From: Dickeya chrysanthemi NCPPB 402
Lineage (GTDB): Bacteria; Pseudomonadota; Gammaproteobacteria; Enterobacterales; Enterobacteriaceae
NCBI RefSeq assembly: GCF_000406105.1
Contig: NZ_CM001974.1
Span: 3,677,010 to 3,741,009, forward strand
Reading direction: 5' to 3'
DNA: 64,000 bases
A program made the translations under genes and the position numbers. The notes beneath the pieces were generated by a model. The model made no database searches. It had not been told where the DNA came from and saw only the letters and a list, made by a program, of their open reading frames with translations. Shown in pieces: positions 45,639 through 57,589 of the stretch. Every line of letters starts with the position of its first letter. Position 1 is the stretch's first letter.

Positions 45639-48209
45639 TTACCAGTTGTAAGCCACGCCCAGCCAGAACTGACGACCCAGCTTGTAGGTCACCGTATTGC
45701 CGGTAGACTCCTGCGAGGTGGCGATCACGTTGTCGAGCACGTTGATCACATCCAGCGTCAGGTCCAGCGACTGGTTTTTGTAAGTCGGCAGCGAGTAGTT
45801 GAAACGCCAGTCATAGGAGAGGTAGTCCTGATATTTGCGCTCGGTATACAACGTAGCGCTGCCACTGTAATCGCCACAGGCGCTGACGCTGCTGGTACTG
45901 CCGGAGCAGGTCACGCTGGTGGTGCGGTAGCCTTTGTAGCCCGAGGTATAGGTGAGGTTATGATCCCAGTTCAGACGAACGGCCGGGAAATAGGTGTTGA
46001 TGTTCAGCGCAACCGACCACGGCGTATTGTAGTCAAGTGCGTCCATGTCCCGGCGATCGGTCAGGCGTCCTTTAAAGATCACCTTGTTGTCGTCCATGTT
46101 GCTCTGGTCGTAATAAGTCTGTGAGCTGGTCTTGTTATCCGCCATGCTGGCGCTGAGACCCCAGCGAATGTCGGCGTATTTCAGTTTATACGGGCTGATG
46201 GGCTCTACCGTCAGCGACACTGTGTTGCCTTCGGTGCGGGCGTCGTTGGTCAGGTAGTAATAACGCTGACCGCTGTCATCGGTTCTGTTGGCGCGGCCAA
46301 ACTGGTCGCGACCCTGACGGTTCACCCATTTCAGCGTCCAGACGGTGTCATACACCCGCTGCGACAGCCCCAGCGACAACTCGTCACTGTACGGCGTTTT
46401 CAGGTCGGAAATATCGTAGTCATTACTGCCATAGCTGGTCGCGCTGCTAGTCCAGGCGCTGCCGGCGTTGGTTCGATTCTGCACCACCGACTCGTTGATT
46501 CCGGAACGCAGTTTGTACGCCAGCATATTCTGGGCGTAGTAACGATTGGCTCCACCGAAAACACGGGTAGCGCGATCGCCAAACACATCGTAAGAAGCCG
46601 CCAGACGCGGGGCGAGATTCAGGTTTTTCAGGTAGTCGTCATATTGCAGGCGCACACCCGGCGTCACCTCCAGATTCTTGTAACTGACGCTATCCTGCAA
46701 ATACACCGCATAATTCACGTAGTTGCCTTCCACCTGACGCGCTGGATACAGCGTGCGGCTGCGGAAATACTGTTCACGGTTGATACAGAAGGCATCGCCG
46801 GTCTGGCACACGACGCTGGTGCTGATGGTCGGCGTGTTGCGGCTGGTATACACATCGCTAAAACGGCGGTATTGGGCGTGGTAAGAATCCACCTGCCAGC
46901 CCATATCGAACTGATGGCTGGTTCCCCATAAAGCCAACGGGTTTAATTCATAATCCTGTTTGAAGGTGAAGGTCCGTTTCTCGGTGGCATACTTGCCATA
47001 GCCGCCAATCCCCGATAGCTGCGAGGTATTTCCCGCCACGCCGGTTCCCCAATCCACCACATTGGACACAAACCGGGATGTCCGGTTATAGCGATACCAG
47101 GACTGATAAGTATCCGATTCGTGTTCAATGCGGTTTTCCTCAAACTGATACCCCGCCAGACTGCTGACTTTCCCCCAGTCTGCGTTGTGTTCCCATTCGA
47201 TATTGCCGCGATAGCCGCCGCCGGTATTGGTATAACCGCCGTTTTTAATGTCTTTTTTGTAATAGCCGGATTCATGCGGTGCGTACATCCCGGTCAGGCG
47301 AAAAATATCGCCGTTATCGGCCAGATAAGTCCCTTTAAGCAAGTAGGTTTCCGCTTCACGGGTCTGTTTTACCCATTCATCCATCACACTGTTGTAAAAC
47401 GGAATGGTCGACTGCTGACGGTTATAGGCAAAAATAAATCCGGCCTTGTCGCTTAATGGCTGATTAAAGGTTGCGGAATAAAAATTCTTACGGAATTTCG
47501 GCTGATAATAGAGCTGGCTGGCGGAATAAAAATCGCCTTCAATATCGTCGTCAATATGATAACGGGCCCAGCTGTCGCGGGTGGTGCGGTAAGAAATCTT
47601 GCCGGAAGCGCGATCCAATTTTGGGTCTTTTAATTTGGCGTCAACCACGCCGCCGGTAAAATCGCCATATTTCGCGGAGATATTGCTGTCGAATACCTGT
47701 AACTGCTCGATCAACTCTGAGTTAATCCAGAATGATTGCGCACCGCCGGCGGGCAGGTCTGTTGGGGAATAACCGTCCGGCGTATTAGTCAATTGGCCGT
47801 TATTGGCTCCGGGGTTAATCACATTATTATTGGATAGCCCGTCAATCATGTAGTTATTCTGGTAAAACTTTTCACCATGAAAAGACACATTTTCCGGCGC
47901 TAATTCACCCGGCGTCATACTGCTGTCAAGATCATTTGAGAAACGGACGTTTGGGTTGGAGCGCAATAATTCAGTAACGCTGCCGTTACGGGTCGGCCGA
48001 CGCTGAATCTGCTCGCTGTTAATAATCTGCGTACCCATACTCTGGCTGGTGGGGGTAGAACGGACCAGAATGGTATCTTCATCGGCGTGTTTCTTTTCTG
48101 CCGTCGCCGGTTTATCGGTAGCAGTATTTTCTGTTTGATCTGTCTGCCCGGCAACCGTAGCCGTTGATGATACGCTAAGTATCATCATCAAATAGAGATG
48201 CTTATTCAT
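45639..48209 (-). CDS. fusA: TonB-dependent outer-membrane receptor (FusA/YddB-like)
   Basis: About 856 residues from MNKHLYLMMILSVSSTATVAG, an export signal; the track-long form from 48251 adds 14 residues before it. The plug domain contains EDTILVRSTPTSQSMGTQIINSEQIQ as TonB-box/plug start and the loop YMIDGLSNNNVINPGANNG; the barrel ends in the aromatic WLGVAYNW. In the Fus system this receptor takes up plant-type ferredoxin as an iron source. Ligand identity here is inferred from the neighbours. The gene follows the TonB-like gene by 60 bases. Confidence 0.85.
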   Translation of the reverse strand: MNKHLYLMMILSVSSTATVAGQTDQTENTATDKPATAEKKHADEDTILVRSTPTSQSMGTQIINSEQIQRRPTRNGSVTELLRSNPNVRFSNDLDSSMTPGELAPENVSFHGEKFYQNNYMIDGLSNNNVINPGANNGQLTNTPDGYSPTDLPAGGAQSFWINSELIEQLQVFDSNISAKYGDFTGGVVDAKLKDPKLDRASGKISYRTTRDSWARYHIDDDIEGDFYSASQLYYQPKFRKNFYSATFNQPLSDKAGFIFAYNRQQSTIPFYNSVMDEWVKQTREAETYLLKGTYLADNGDIFRLTGMYAPHESGYYKKDIKNGGYTNTGGGYRGNIEWEHNADWGKVSSLAGYQFEENRIEHESDTYQSWYRYNRTSRFVSNVVDWGTGVAGNTSQLSGIGGYGKYATEKRTFTFKQDYELNPLALWGTSHQFDMGWQVDSYHAQYRRFSDVYTSRNTPTISTSVVCQTGDAFCINREQYFRSRTLYPARQVEGNYVNYAVYLQDSVSYKNLEVTPGVRLQYDDYLKNLNLAPRLAASYDVFGDRATRVFGGANRYYAQNMLAYKLRSGINESVVQNRTNAGSAWTSSATSYGSNDYDISDLKTPYSDELSLGLSQRVYDTVWTLKWVNRQGRDQFGRANRTDDSGQRYYYLTNDARTEGNTVSLTVEPISPYKLKYADIRWGLSASMADNKTSSQTYYDQSNMDDNKVIFKGRLTDRRDMDALDYNTPWSVALNINTYFPAVRLNWDHNLTYTSGYKGYRTTSVTCSGSTSSVSACGDYSGSATLYTERKYQDYLSYDWRFNYSLPTYKNQSLDLTLDVINVLDNVIATSQESTGNTVTYKLGRQFWLGVAYNW

Positions 48210-48249
48210 GCAGTTATTTCCTGTATCCCTGAGATATTGAAAAGAAAAC

Positions 48250-48283
48250 AATCAATTTTGAAGTTCAATCAATTTTGAAGTTC
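48250..48283. repeat. 17-bp tandem duplication at the 3' end of fusB
   Basis: AATCAATTTTGAAGTTC occurs twice in a row. The copy at 48267-48283 contains the last codons and the stop of the TonB-like gene; the other lies beyond the stop. Confidence 0.9.
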
Positions 48284-49141
48284 AATATGGCCATTCAGCC
48301 GAAAAATGACGGACACGGTCTGATCGACGGCAGGTGATCCTGCCTGATAACGCCAGCGCGCCATGTCTTTGAGAACGTCGCTGCTGAACATGCCGTCGGG
48401 ATTTTCCGCGAGTACCCGAATGTTGGTCACCGTACCGCTGGCCGTGACGTCAAAGCGCAATCGCACCTGTCCTTCCACACCCATCGAACGTGCTCGAACC
48501 GGATAATTCACTCGCCGTTGCAACGCCTTGAGCACATCACTCTGGCTACTTCCCGCGCCGCGGCTAGCCTGCCCTTGCACGCTTTCACCCGCCGGTGCAG
48601 CCTGACCGCCTGCCGACGCACTGGCGGACGCCGACGCCATCGCGCTATTTCCCTGCTCCGCCGGGCGAGCCTCGTCTGCCGCCGGCGCATCACGGGTTTC
48701 GCTGCGTGGTGCGGTTGATATTTTTCTGACGTCTGCTGTTTCGTTCGTTCGCACCGCCGTGGGCTCTTTTGGCGTACGCGGTAGTTCACGGGGTTTTTCT
48801 GCGGGTTTTGGCGGGCGTGTTTTCGTCGTTGAATCGGAAGACGCCGTCGTCACTACCGCCCGCTCATTGACAGGCAGCGCGGGCATCGCCGTCGGTGCCA
48901 CAGCAACAGGTGTCTCTCTGGGAGCCGCAACAGGTTCAACAACAGAAGGTGTTTCAGTGTGTGCGGAAAACAGCCGCACAGAATGGGCGGAAAACGACGT
49001 GACATGCATACCCGTCGTACTTTCCCCGGCACGTCCGGCCTGCAGCAGCATCTGCTCACGAGGTGAGAACCCCCACAATAAGGCCCAGATTACCGACAGA
49101 TGCACCACGACGGACAACAGGAAAGAATGCATAACTTTCAA
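48269..49141 (-). CDS. fusB: TonB-like energy transducer (FusB-like)
   Basis: 290 residues: an N-terminal membrane anchor (LLSVVVHLSVIWALLWGF), a long P/A/T/S-rich periplasmic spacer and a TonB C-terminal domain (VNYPVRARSMGVEGQVRLRFDVTASGTVTNIRVL ... RYQAG). A dedicated TonB beside receptor, protease and ABC transporter is the layout of the Fus locus, where FusB drives or even threads ferredoxin inwards. First gene of the operon; two Fur boxes lie 110-150 bases upstream. A second ATG nine bases in is equally possible as the start. Confidence 0.87.
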   Translation of the reverse strand: MKVMHSFLLSVVVHLSVIWALLWGFSPREQMLLQAGRAGESTTGMHVTSFSAHSVRLFSAHTETPSVVEPVAAPRETPVAVAPTAMPALPVNERAVVTTASSDSTTKTRPPKPAEKPRELPRTPKEPTAVRTNETADVRKISTAPRSETRDAPAADEARPAEQGNSAMASASASASAGGQAAPAGESVQGQASRGAGSSQSDVLKALQRRVNYPVRARSMGVEGQVRLRFDVTASGTVTNIRVLAENPDGMFSSDVLKDMARWRYQAGSPAVDQTVSVIFRLNGHIELQN

Positions 49142-49250
49142 AGTAATACCATGTTTTATTTATAAAAATAAGTATCAAATCATGGACGGGACCACGGTAA
49201 AGCCGCCGTAATCCCCTACCCATCCAAACAAGCGGAAACATCCTTTTCCA

Positions 49251-49289
49251 GATAATGAGAATTATTTTACAAATGATATCCATTATCAA
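49251..49289. promoter_or_regulatory. Pair of Fur boxes upstream of the fus operon
   Basis: GATAATGAGAATTATTTT and ACAAATGATATCCATTATC each match about 13-14 of the 19 positions of the Fur consensus and lie side by side. They indicate iron repression of fusB-fusA-fusC-fusD. The rest of the gap 49142-49482 shows no gene. Confidence 0.8.
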
Positions 49290-49482
49290 TAAATATTTAC
49301 ATGGCGTCAGTCAAACCTGATCTTTTGGACAGGTGGAAAAACGACTGTTGGGAAAGGTCGCAACGATGCGTATACAGCAACGGAAAGGAAAAACATGGCC
49401 GATGGGCCGGAGTAAGACACCGGGTTCAGACGGAGGCGAGGCGGGGTCTCTCCGTCATCAGCCGGCGGCGTATCAGCAGGGT

Positions 49483-49908
49483 TTAATACTCCTGGTCTTC
49501 AATCAACCGCTTGCCCAGCGTAATACTATCGACCATATCGTAATTCATCTTTTCATACATACTGATAACGGCGGTATTGCTCTGGCGCACCATCAGGTGG
49601 ATCTTCGGGCAACCGCGCGCGATCAGTTTTTTCTCCAGACGGCTGATCAACGCATTGGCGATGCCGCGTCCGCGATAGTCGGGGTGAACCCCCAGATAGT
49701 AAGCGGAACCGCGATGTCCGTCATATCCGCCCATCACCGAGCCGACGACTTCACCGCCCACTTCCGCCACCAGAAACAGGTCGGGATCATGGTTGAGCTT
49801 GCGTTCAATATCCATTTCCGGGTCATTCCAGGGGCGCAACAAATCGCAGCGTTCCCAAAGGGTGATCACTTCTTCAAAGTCATCTTGCCTGAATATGCGG
49901 ATTTCCAT
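49483..49908 (-). CDS. ypeA: GNAT family acetyltransferase YpeA
   Basis: 141 residues with [38 protein letters not shown], nearly identical to E. coli YpeA, and the acetyl-CoA loop [18 protein letters not shown]. Cytoplasmic N-acetyltransferase with unknown target. I start at the ATG at 49908, as in E. coli. It precedes hemF on the opposite strand, as expected from E. coli synteny (ypeA, amiA, hemF) except that amiA is missing here. Confidence 0.93.
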   Translation of the reverse strand: MEIRIFRQDDFEEVITLWERCDLLRPWNDPEMDIERKLNHDPDLFLVAEVGGEVVGSVMGGYDGHRGSAYYLGVHPDYRGRGIANALISRLEKKLIARGCPKIHLMVRQSNTAVISMYEKMNYDMVDSITLGKRLIEDQEY

Positions 49909-50075
49909 CACGGCTCGCCATCTAGAGTCAATCGGTCATCCCTGATTATCCCGTGATTCATCGCAGACGCAATATCTCCGTCATACACTTTTCCGCAATG
50001 ACTGGCGATTCACGCCCGCGACATCTTCGGGCAATGGGCGACCTGCCGAATTCCGATATACTAGGGCAGAAATAA

Positions 50076-51496
<1,421 letters not shown>

Positions 51497-51498
51497 AA

Positions 51499-51531
51499 AA
51501 ACCGGCAGAGAGATCTGCCGGTTTGGTTTTT
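51499..51531. terminator. Bidirectional terminator between yaiI and maeB
   Basis: AAACCGGCAG and CTGCCGGTTT pair around AGAGAT, with GGTTTTTTT after on the plus strand and T6 after on the minus strand. Confidence 0.9.
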
Positions 51532-51562
51532 TTGCCCGCAATTTTGCCGACAATCAACGCCA

Positions 51563-53842
51563 TTACAGCGGTGCTGTCTGTGCTTCCACCACGGCCAGCG
51601 CCACCATGTTGACGATACGGCGCACAGAGGCGATCGGCGTCAGAATGTGTACCGGTTTCGCCACACCCATCAGCACCGGCCCGACGGTCACCCCCTCGGA
51701 AGACGAAACGCGCAGCAGGTTATAGCTGATACGCGCTGCTTCCATGTTCGGCATGATCAGGATGTTAGCCGCCCCTTTCAGCGGGCTGTTCGGCATCTGC
51801 TCACGACGAATGGCTTCCACCAGCGCGGCATCGCCGTGCATCTCGCCATCAATCTGTAGATCCGGAGCCATCTTGTTAACCAGCGCCAGCGTGGCGCGCA
51901 TTTTCTTCGCTGTCGGCGAATCGGAGGTGCCGAAGCTGGAATGCGACAGCAACGCCACTTTAGGCTCAATACCAAAACGGCGCACGGTGCTGGCTGCCAT
52001 CAGGGTAATTTCCGCCAATTGTTCCGGCGTCGGGTCCGGGTTGACATAGGTATCAGCGATAAAGGTGTTGCCGCTCGGCAGCAGCAGTGCATTCATCGCC
52101 CCCGCGACATGTACGCCTTCACGGTAGCCGAGCACTTTCTCCACCACACCGAAGTGCTCTTCATAATTACCGACCGTACCGCAGATCATCGCATCCGCTT
52201 CACCGCGATGCACCATGATAGAACCAATCAGTGTCGGGTTGGCACGCATGTCGCGCTGCGCCTGTTCCTGCGATACGCCGCGGCGTTTCATCATCTCGAA
52301 GTATTCGGTCCAGTAGGCTTTGAAGCGCGGATCGGATTCGTTATTAACCACCTCGAAATCCTTGCCGATGGCTATCTGCAAGCCCAGCTTCTGAATGCGT
52401 TTCTCGATCACTCCAGGACGGCCGATCAGCACCGGGAACGCCAACCCCAGCGAAACCAGTTCCTGCGTTGCGTGCAGCACGCGCGGGTCTTCCCCTTCCG
52501 CCAGCACCACACGCTTCGGCTGGGTGCGCGCCTGAGAGAAGACCGGCTTCATGAACAGGTTGGTTTTGTAGACGAACTGCGTCAGCTTCTCGATGTAATC
52601 GTCGAAGTTTTCAATCGGGCGGGTCGCCACGCCGGACTCCATCGCCGCTTTCGCTACCGCCGGCGCGATCTTGATGATCAAACGCGGATCAAACGGTTTC
52701 GGAATCAGGTACTCCGGCCCAAAGGAGAGATCCTGATCGCCATAGGCGGACGCCACCACTTCACTCTGCTCCGCCAGCGCCAGGTCGGCAATCGCATGCA
52801 CGCAGGCCAGCTTCATCTCTTCATTGATGGTCGTCGCCCCTACATCCAGCGCACCGCGGAAAATGAACGGGAAGCACAGTACGTTGTTGACCTGGTTCGG
52901 GTAGTCGGAACGACCGGTACACACGATGGCGTCCGGGCGCACTTCTTTTACCAGCGGCGGCAGAATTTCCGGCTCCGGGTTAGCCAGCGCCATGATCAGC
53001 GGACGCGGCGCCATGGTTTTCACCATATCCTGCGTCAGCACGCCGGGGCCGGAACAGCCGAGGAAAATGTCCGCGTTCGGAATGACATCGGCCAGCGAAC
53101 GGCTGCCGTTATCATCAATAGCGTACGCCGCCTTGGTTTCCGCCATGTTGGCTTCACGACCTTTGTAAATCACGCCGCGGGAATCGCATACCACGATGTT
53201 TTCATGCTTCAAACCGAGCGCCACCAGCAGGTTCAGACAGGCAATGGATGCGGCACCCGCACCCGACACCACCAGCCGGACGTCGGAAATCTGTTTTTCC
53301 ACCACGCGCAGACCGTTTAGCACCGCGGCGGTACAAATGATGGCGGTGCCGTGTTGGTCGTCGTGGAAGACCGGAATCTTCATGCGTTCACGCAGCTTCT
53401 GCTCAATATAGAAGCACTCCGGCGCTTTGATATCTTCCAGGTTAATGCCGCCGAAAGTCGGCTCCAGCGCCGCGATCACGTCGATCAGTTTGTCCGGATC
53501 CTGTTCATCCACTTCGATATCAAACACATCGACGCCGGAAAACTTCTTGAACAGTACCCCTTTGCCTTCCATTACCGGTTTACCGGCCAGTGCGCCGATG
53601 TTACCCAGCCCCAGCACCGCAGTACCGTTGGAAATGACGGCCACCAGATTACCGCGCGCGGTATATTTGTAAGCGGCCAGCGGATCTTCAGCAATTTCCA
53701 GACAAGGTGCGGCGACGCCTGGAGAATAAGCCAGCGCCAGATCGCGCTGCGTGGCCAGAGGCTTGGTCGGGGAGACCTGGATTTTTCCCGGCACCGGATA
53801 TTGATGGAAGTCCAGTGCGCTTTGTTTCAGTTGTTCATCCAT
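51563..53842 (-). CDS. maeB: NADP-dependent malic enzyme, MaeB
   Basis: 759 residues (E. coli 759). The N-terminal malic-enzyme half (about 1-430) has [34 protein letters not shown] and [15 protein letters not shown]; the C-terminal half (about 430-759) is a phosphotransacetylase-like domain, probably regulatory, with [18 protein letters not shown]. It decarboxylates malate to pyruvate and makes NADPH. Divergent neighbour of talA as in E. coli. Confidence 0.96.
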   Translation of the reverse strand: MDEQLKQSALDFHQYPVPGKIQVSPTKPLATQRDLALAYSPGVAAPCLEIAEDPLAAYKYTARGNLVAVISNGTAVLGLGNIGALAGKPVMEGKGVLFKKFSGVDVFDIEVDEQDPDKLIDVIAALEPTFGGINLEDIKAPECFYIEQKLRERMKIPVFHDDQHGTAIICTAAVLNGLRVVEKQISDVRLVVSGAGAASIACLNLLVALGLKHENIVVCDSRGVIYKGREANMAETKAAYAIDDNGSRSLADVIPNADIFLGCSGPGVLTQDMVKTMAPRPLIMALANPEPEILPPLVKEVRPDAIVCTGRSDYPNQVNNVLCFPFIFRGALDVGATTINEEMKLACVHAIADLALAEQSEVVASAYGDQDLSFGPEYLIPKPFDPRLIIKIAPAVAKAAMESGVATRPIENFDDYIEKLTQFVYKTNLFMKPVFSQARTQPKRVVLAEGEDPRVLHATQELVSLGLAFPVLIGRPGVIEKRIQKLGLQIAIGKDFEVVNNESDPRFKAYWTEYFEMMKRRGVSQEQAQRDMRANPTLIGSIMVHRGEADAMICGTVGNYEEHFGVVEKVLGYREGVHVAGAMNALLLPSGNTFIADTYVNPDPTPEQLAEITLMAASTVRRFGIEPKVALLSHSSFGTSDSPTAKKMRATLALVNKMAPDLQIDGEMHGDAALVEAIRREQMPNSPLKGAANILIMPNMEAARISYNLLRVSSSEGVTVGPVLMGVAKPVHILTPIASVRRIVNMVALAVVEAQTAPL

Positions 53843-54248
53843 AGCTAATTACCTTGTCTTATCGCTTTGTTAGTAGGGTAGCGGGCCACCCAGTTTATCG
53901 TGTCTGTGATTTGCGAAACCATGAAGCATTACAAAATCCGCAACGGAATACCGCTTAATATAGTTAATTAATGAGAGTGAAAATCACTCACCGCAACGCC
54001 CGCTTTCCGGCGAAAACACCGGAAAAACACAAAGCAGCACGCAGAGAAAAATGCCGGGAAATAAGCACGACTGTCTCTATTTATCCCGCCTTAACGGCAG
54101 ACTTATGACAAATTAGCTATGCTTAGCCTTTATGACAGCATAGAGGATCACACCTGCTGATGACTGCGCAATCAGAAAAAACGCATGTCATTCCACCTCA
54201 AAATCCTGCAGTGTGATTCCGCTAAATTTCTCTTCAGGGAGCCAGGCC
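53843..54248. other. maeB-talA divergent promoter region, no gene
   Basis: About 400 bases, AT-rich in the part nearer maeB. The ribosome site of talA (GGGAGCCAGG) is at its end. No small gene or clear operator was recognised. Confidence 0.6.
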
Positions 54249-55199
54249 ATGAACCAGCTAGACGCATTGAAACAATTTACCGTGGTAGTGGCAGACAGCG
54301 GCGACATCGAGTCGATTCGCCACTTTTTACCGCAGGATGCTACTACTAACCCGTCACTCATTCTGAAAGCCGCCAGCCTGCCCGCTTATCAGCCGCTGTT
54401 TACCGATGCGCTGGCGTATGCCCGTCAACAAGGCGGCTCCAGAGAAACCCAGCTCATCAATGCCAGCGACCGCCTAGCGGTCAACATCGGTACGGAAATA
54501 CTCAATAGCATTCCTGGGCGAGTCTCCACCGAAGTGGATGCCCGTTTGTCGTTTGATCGCGGCATGTGTGTGGCAAAAGCCCGCAAACTGATCGCGATGT
54601 ATGAGGAAAAAGACGTACATCGCTCGCGTATTCTGATTAAGCTGGCCGCCACCTGGGAAGGAATTCGCGCCGCTGAAGAGCTGGAAAAAGAAGGGATCAA
54701 CTGCAATCTGACGTTGCTGTTTTCGTTTGCACAGGCTCGTGCCTGCGCGGAAGCCGGCGTCTATCTGATTTCGCCGTTTGTCGGCCGCATCTACGACTGG
54801 TATCAAGCCAGGCAACCTTCCGCCAACTACGATGCCGAACAGGACCCCGGCGTACTGTCGGTGCAGCGTATTTACGAATACTACAAACAGCATCGCTATC
54901 GCACCATCGTGATGGGCGCCAGCTTCCGCAAGGTGGAACAAATTCTGGCGCTGGCCGGGTGCGATCGCCTGACTATCGCCCCACCGCTACTGGAACAGTT
55001 GAAAAACAGCACCGCACCGGTGAAGCGCATTCTCAGCCCGTCGACCGAAGGCTTCCATCAGCCGACGCCGCTGTCGGAAACCGAATTCCGCTGGCAGCAC
55101 AATCAGGACCCGATGGCGGTGGAAAAACTCTCTGAGGGCATCCGCTTGTTTGCGGCAGACCAACAGAAACAGGAAGATCTGTTAGCCGCTCAGCTTTAA
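54249..55199 (+). CDS. talA: Transaldolase A
   Basis: 316 residues, the E. coli TalA length. [39 protein letters not shown] is the family start, and the Schiff-base lysine lies in [14 protein letters not shown]. It works in the non-oxidative pentose phosphate pathway. I use the ATG at 54249; twelve codons upstream are open without support. tktB, which follows talA in E. coli, is absent; nudK follows on the other strand. Confidence 0.95.
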   Translation: MNQLDALKQFTVVVADSGDIESIRHFLPQDATTNPSLILKAASLPAYQPLFTDALAYARQQGGSRETQLINASDRLAVNIGTEILNSIPGRVSTEVDARLSFDRGMCVAKARKLIAMYEEKDVHRSRILIKLAATWEGIRAAEELEKEGINCNLTLLFSFAQARACAEAGVYLISPFVGRIYDWYQARQPSANYDAEQDPGVLSVQRIYEYYKQHRYRTIVMGASFRKVEQILALAGCDRLTIAPPLLEQLKNSTAPVKRILSPSTEGFHQPTPLSETEFRWQHNQDPMAVEKLSEGIRLFAADQQKQEDLLAAQL

Positions 55200-55218
55200 C
55201 CACGGTTTCGCCCTCAGC

Positions 55219-55242
55219 AAAAAGGGGCCTGTCGGCCCCTTG
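55219..55242. terminator. Terminator between convergent talA and nudK
   Basis: AAGGGGCC and GGCCCCTT form a perfect 8-bp stem with a TGTC loop. The T run (TTTTTGC) is on the minus strand, so it mainly serves nudK. Confidence 0.82.
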
Positions 55243-55265
55243 TCATCTACGGTTTTATCACGCGG

Positions 55266-55850
55266 TTAGCGTGCATCGGCAAACCAGCCGTTAATCTGTG
55301 CATGCTGCAACAACATGATGGTTTTACCATCTTTGATACGGCCATCTTTGACCATCGCCATCGCTTCACTAAACGGCAATTCCAACACTTCGATATCTTC
55401 GTCTTCCACGCCACCGCCGGAAGTCCGTTTTTGCGCCTCATCATATTCCGCCGCAAAGAAATGCAGCAGTTCGGTCACTCCGCCCGGCGACATATAGGCT
55501 TCGAACAACTTCTCCACCTGGCCGACCCGGTAGCCGGTTTCTTCAATCGCCTCATTACGAATACACTGTTCCGGCGATTGATCGTCCAGCAGACCGGCAC
55601 AAGCCTCCAGCAACATCCCGCTTTCATTACCGTTCAGATACGTCGGCATCCGGAACTGACGCGTCAGAACAACCGTGCCTTTTACCCGGTTGTACAGCAA
55701 GATGGTCGCACCGTTGCCACGATCATACACTTCCCGCATCTGACGCACGGTGCCGCCATTCTTCCGCTTCAAATCGAACACGTATTTATGCAAGACAAAC
55801 CAGTGATCGGATAACAGCTTTTTCTCAACGATAGTAATCGGCGCCGACAT
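55266..55850 (-). CDS. nudK: GDP-mannose pyrophosphatase NudK
   Basis: 194 residues (E. coli 191) with the Nudix region [32 protein letters not shown] (box pattern G-x5-E-x7-REUXEE-like, with NEAIEETGY in place of the usual RE) and [14 protein letters not shown]. It cuts GDP-mannose to mannose 1-phosphate and GMP. Position after talA is shared with E. coli relatives (maeB-talA-tktB-nudK). Confidence 0.94.
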   Translation of the reverse strand: MSAPITIVEKKLLSDHWFVLHKYVFDLKRKNGGTVRQMREVYDRGNGATILLYNRVKGTVVLTRQFRMPTYLNGNESGMLLEACAGLLDDQSPEQCIRNEAIEETGYRVGQVEKLFEAYMSPGGVTELLHFFAAEYDEAQKRTSGGGVEDEDIEVLELPFSEAMAMVKDGRIKDGKTIMLLQHAQINGWFADAR

Positions 55851-55945
55851 AATTGCATCTCTGTATCAAAAATCAGCTTCAGATAATAGGCCGGGCACCG
55901 TCGAATTGCACGTGATCAAACGATGAAGGCGGCAAGTCGAAACCA

Positions 55946-55978
55946 TAAAAAAACAAACGCCCCCGACCAGCGGAGGCG
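55946..55978 (-). terminator. Rho-independent terminator of mntH
   Basis: On the minus strand CGCCTCCG and CGGGGGCG pair with one mismatch, followed by TTTGTTTTTTT. Confidence 0.82.
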
Positions 55979-55998
55979 CAACGAAAAGCAGGCGGCAC

Positions 55999-57234
55999 TT
56001 ATCCCAACAGCGTATCCAGCACCAGATACAAATTGAGAGCAATCACCAGACAAACAATGACCTTACCCGTATTCTGCACCCGGCGACTATTCACCAGATT
56101 TCCCATCAACTCACGATTACCGGTAAAAACCAGTAGCGGGATCAGCGCCAGCGCGATACCGAAGCTTAACAGCACCTGGCTTAACACCAGCACGCGGGTA
56201 GGATTCATGCCGGACAAAATCACGATAAACGACGGCAGCATGGTCACCACTCGGCGAACCCACAGCGGAATATGGAAACGCACAAAACCTTGCATCACCA
56301 CCTGCCCGGCTAACGTCCCCACCACCGTGGAAGACAGCCCTGCCACGACCAGGCTCAGGCCAAAAATGGTCGCCGCGGCCTGCCCCAGCAGTGGTTTCAG
56401 CGTCAGATACGCCTCGTCCAGTTCGGCAACTGAAGTGTTGCCGCTAAAGTGAAATGCCGCCGCTGCCGTCGCCATCATCGCCAGATTGACAAACCCGGCA
56501 ATGGTCATCGCCACCGCCACATCCACCTTGGTGGCGGAATAGCGCTCGGCACGGGTTATGTGGCTCTGCTGCTGCGTCAGCGACGAATGCAGATAAATCA
56601 CATGCGGCATGATGGTGGCGCCCAAAACGCCGGCCGCCAGTAATACGGCGTCGGAATTCGGCAAACTGGGCATCGCCATGCCTTTGGCCAGAGAAACCAG
56701 TTCAGGCCGCAAAAATATCAATTCGACGATGTACGCCGCCGCCACGAACAACAACAAACCGCCAATCACCATTTCCAGCGGTTTTTGCCCACGTTGTTGC
56801 AACATGAGTATCAGGAATGTAGCGATACCGGTGAGGATCGCCCCTTCCAGCAGCGATACCCCCAGCAATAATTTAAAGCCGATCGCCGCGCCGATGAACT
56901 CCGCCAGGTCCGTCGCCATGGCGATGATTTCAGCCTGTACCCAATAAGCCCAGACAACGGGTTTAGGAAAGCGATCGCGAATATGCTCTGCCAGGTTTTT
57001 ACCCGTCGCAATCCCCAGTTTGGCGGAAAGTAACTGGATCAACATCGCCATCAGGTTAGCCCACACCACCACCCACAGTAGTTGGTAGCCATAGGATGCG
57101 CCCGACTGAATATTGGTGGCGAAATTACCGGGATCGATATAACCGATCGCCGCGATAAAGGCCGGCCCCATCAGCGAAAGCTTGAGCTTTCTTGATGTTC
57201 GGCTGACTGACTCCACTACACGACTCCCCGGCAT
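55999..57234 (-). CDS. mntH: Manganese/iron H+ symporter MntH (Nramp family)
   Basis: 411 residues and eleven helices. The Nramp metal-site motifs are present: [20 protein letters not shown] in helix 1 and [15 protein letters not shown] in helix 6. It imports Mn(II) and Fe(II) with protons. The start at 57234 follows AAGGGTTACTC. Two groups of Fur-type sequences lie upstream, in keeping with iron and manganese repression. Confidence 0.95.
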   Translation of the reverse strand: MPGSRVVESVSRTSRKLKLSLMGPAFIAAIGYIDPGNFATNIQSGASYGYQLLWVVVWANLMAMLIQLLSAKLGIATGKNLAEHIRDRFPKPVVWAYWVQAEIIAMATDLAEFIGAAIGFKLLLGVSLLEGAILTGIATFLILMLQQRGQKPLEMVIGGLLLFVAAAYIVELIFLRPELVSLAKGMAMPSLPNSDAVLLAAGVLGATIMPHVIYLHSSLTQQQSHITRAERYSATKVDVAVAMTIAGFVNLAMMATAAAAFHFSGNTSVAELDEAYLTLKPLLGQAAATIFGLSLVVAGLSSTVVGTLAGQVVMQGFVRFHIPLWVRRVVTMLPSFIVILSGMNPTRVLVLSQVLLSFGIALALIPLLVFTGNRELMGNLVNSRRVQNTGKVIVCLVIALNLYLVLDTLLG

Positions 57235-57278
57235 ATGAGTAACCCTTCTAACGCTATTGTTTTATTACTCTCGCAAAG

Positions 57279-57346
57279 TTGATAATGATTATCAAGTGCA
57301 TTTGGAGTGAAAGAAATGATTGCTCTGATAGGTAATGATAATGATG
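57279..57346. promoter_or_regulatory. Fur boxes upstream of mntH
   Basis: TTGATAATGATTATCAA (57280-57296) is a perfect palindrome that matches the core of the Fur consensus. A second cluster of GATAAT-like hexamers (GATAGGTAATGATAATGATG) lies at 57327-57346. No MntR box was recognised. The remaining gap to grpE (57347-57589) holds only AT-rich sequence and a TTGACA with no gene behind it. Confidence 0.75.
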
Positions 57347-57589
57347 CATCTGCTTGACAAGCGACACATGTTTCGACACATAAAGATTAACAAAATATAA
57401 ACATAAAAACGAACAATAAATAACGGACTAACTCACCGCTTTACAGGACGACGCAGGGAAAAGAAGGCTTACACGGCAGGCATAACTGTTTATTGAGCGT
57501 AACGAGGCGAAAATAAAGCAGAAAAAAGAAGAGCCGCTGAATCCGCCGGGAAGGCGTCCGCAGACGACTCCCCGAGGTAATCCAAAGCA

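Noticed and set aside
49301..49486. Small plus-strand frames between the fus promoter and ypeA
   Set aside because: No ribosome site, no hydrophobic or domain pattern, and they run into the ypeA antisense strand.
51941..53320. 459-codon frame antisense to maeB
   Set aside because: Shadow frame; its product is rich in Arg, His and Gln with no domain pattern.
57354..57382. Plus-strand promoter (TTGACA) upstream of mntH
   Set aside because: The -10 match is poor and no plus-strand gene follows before grpE.
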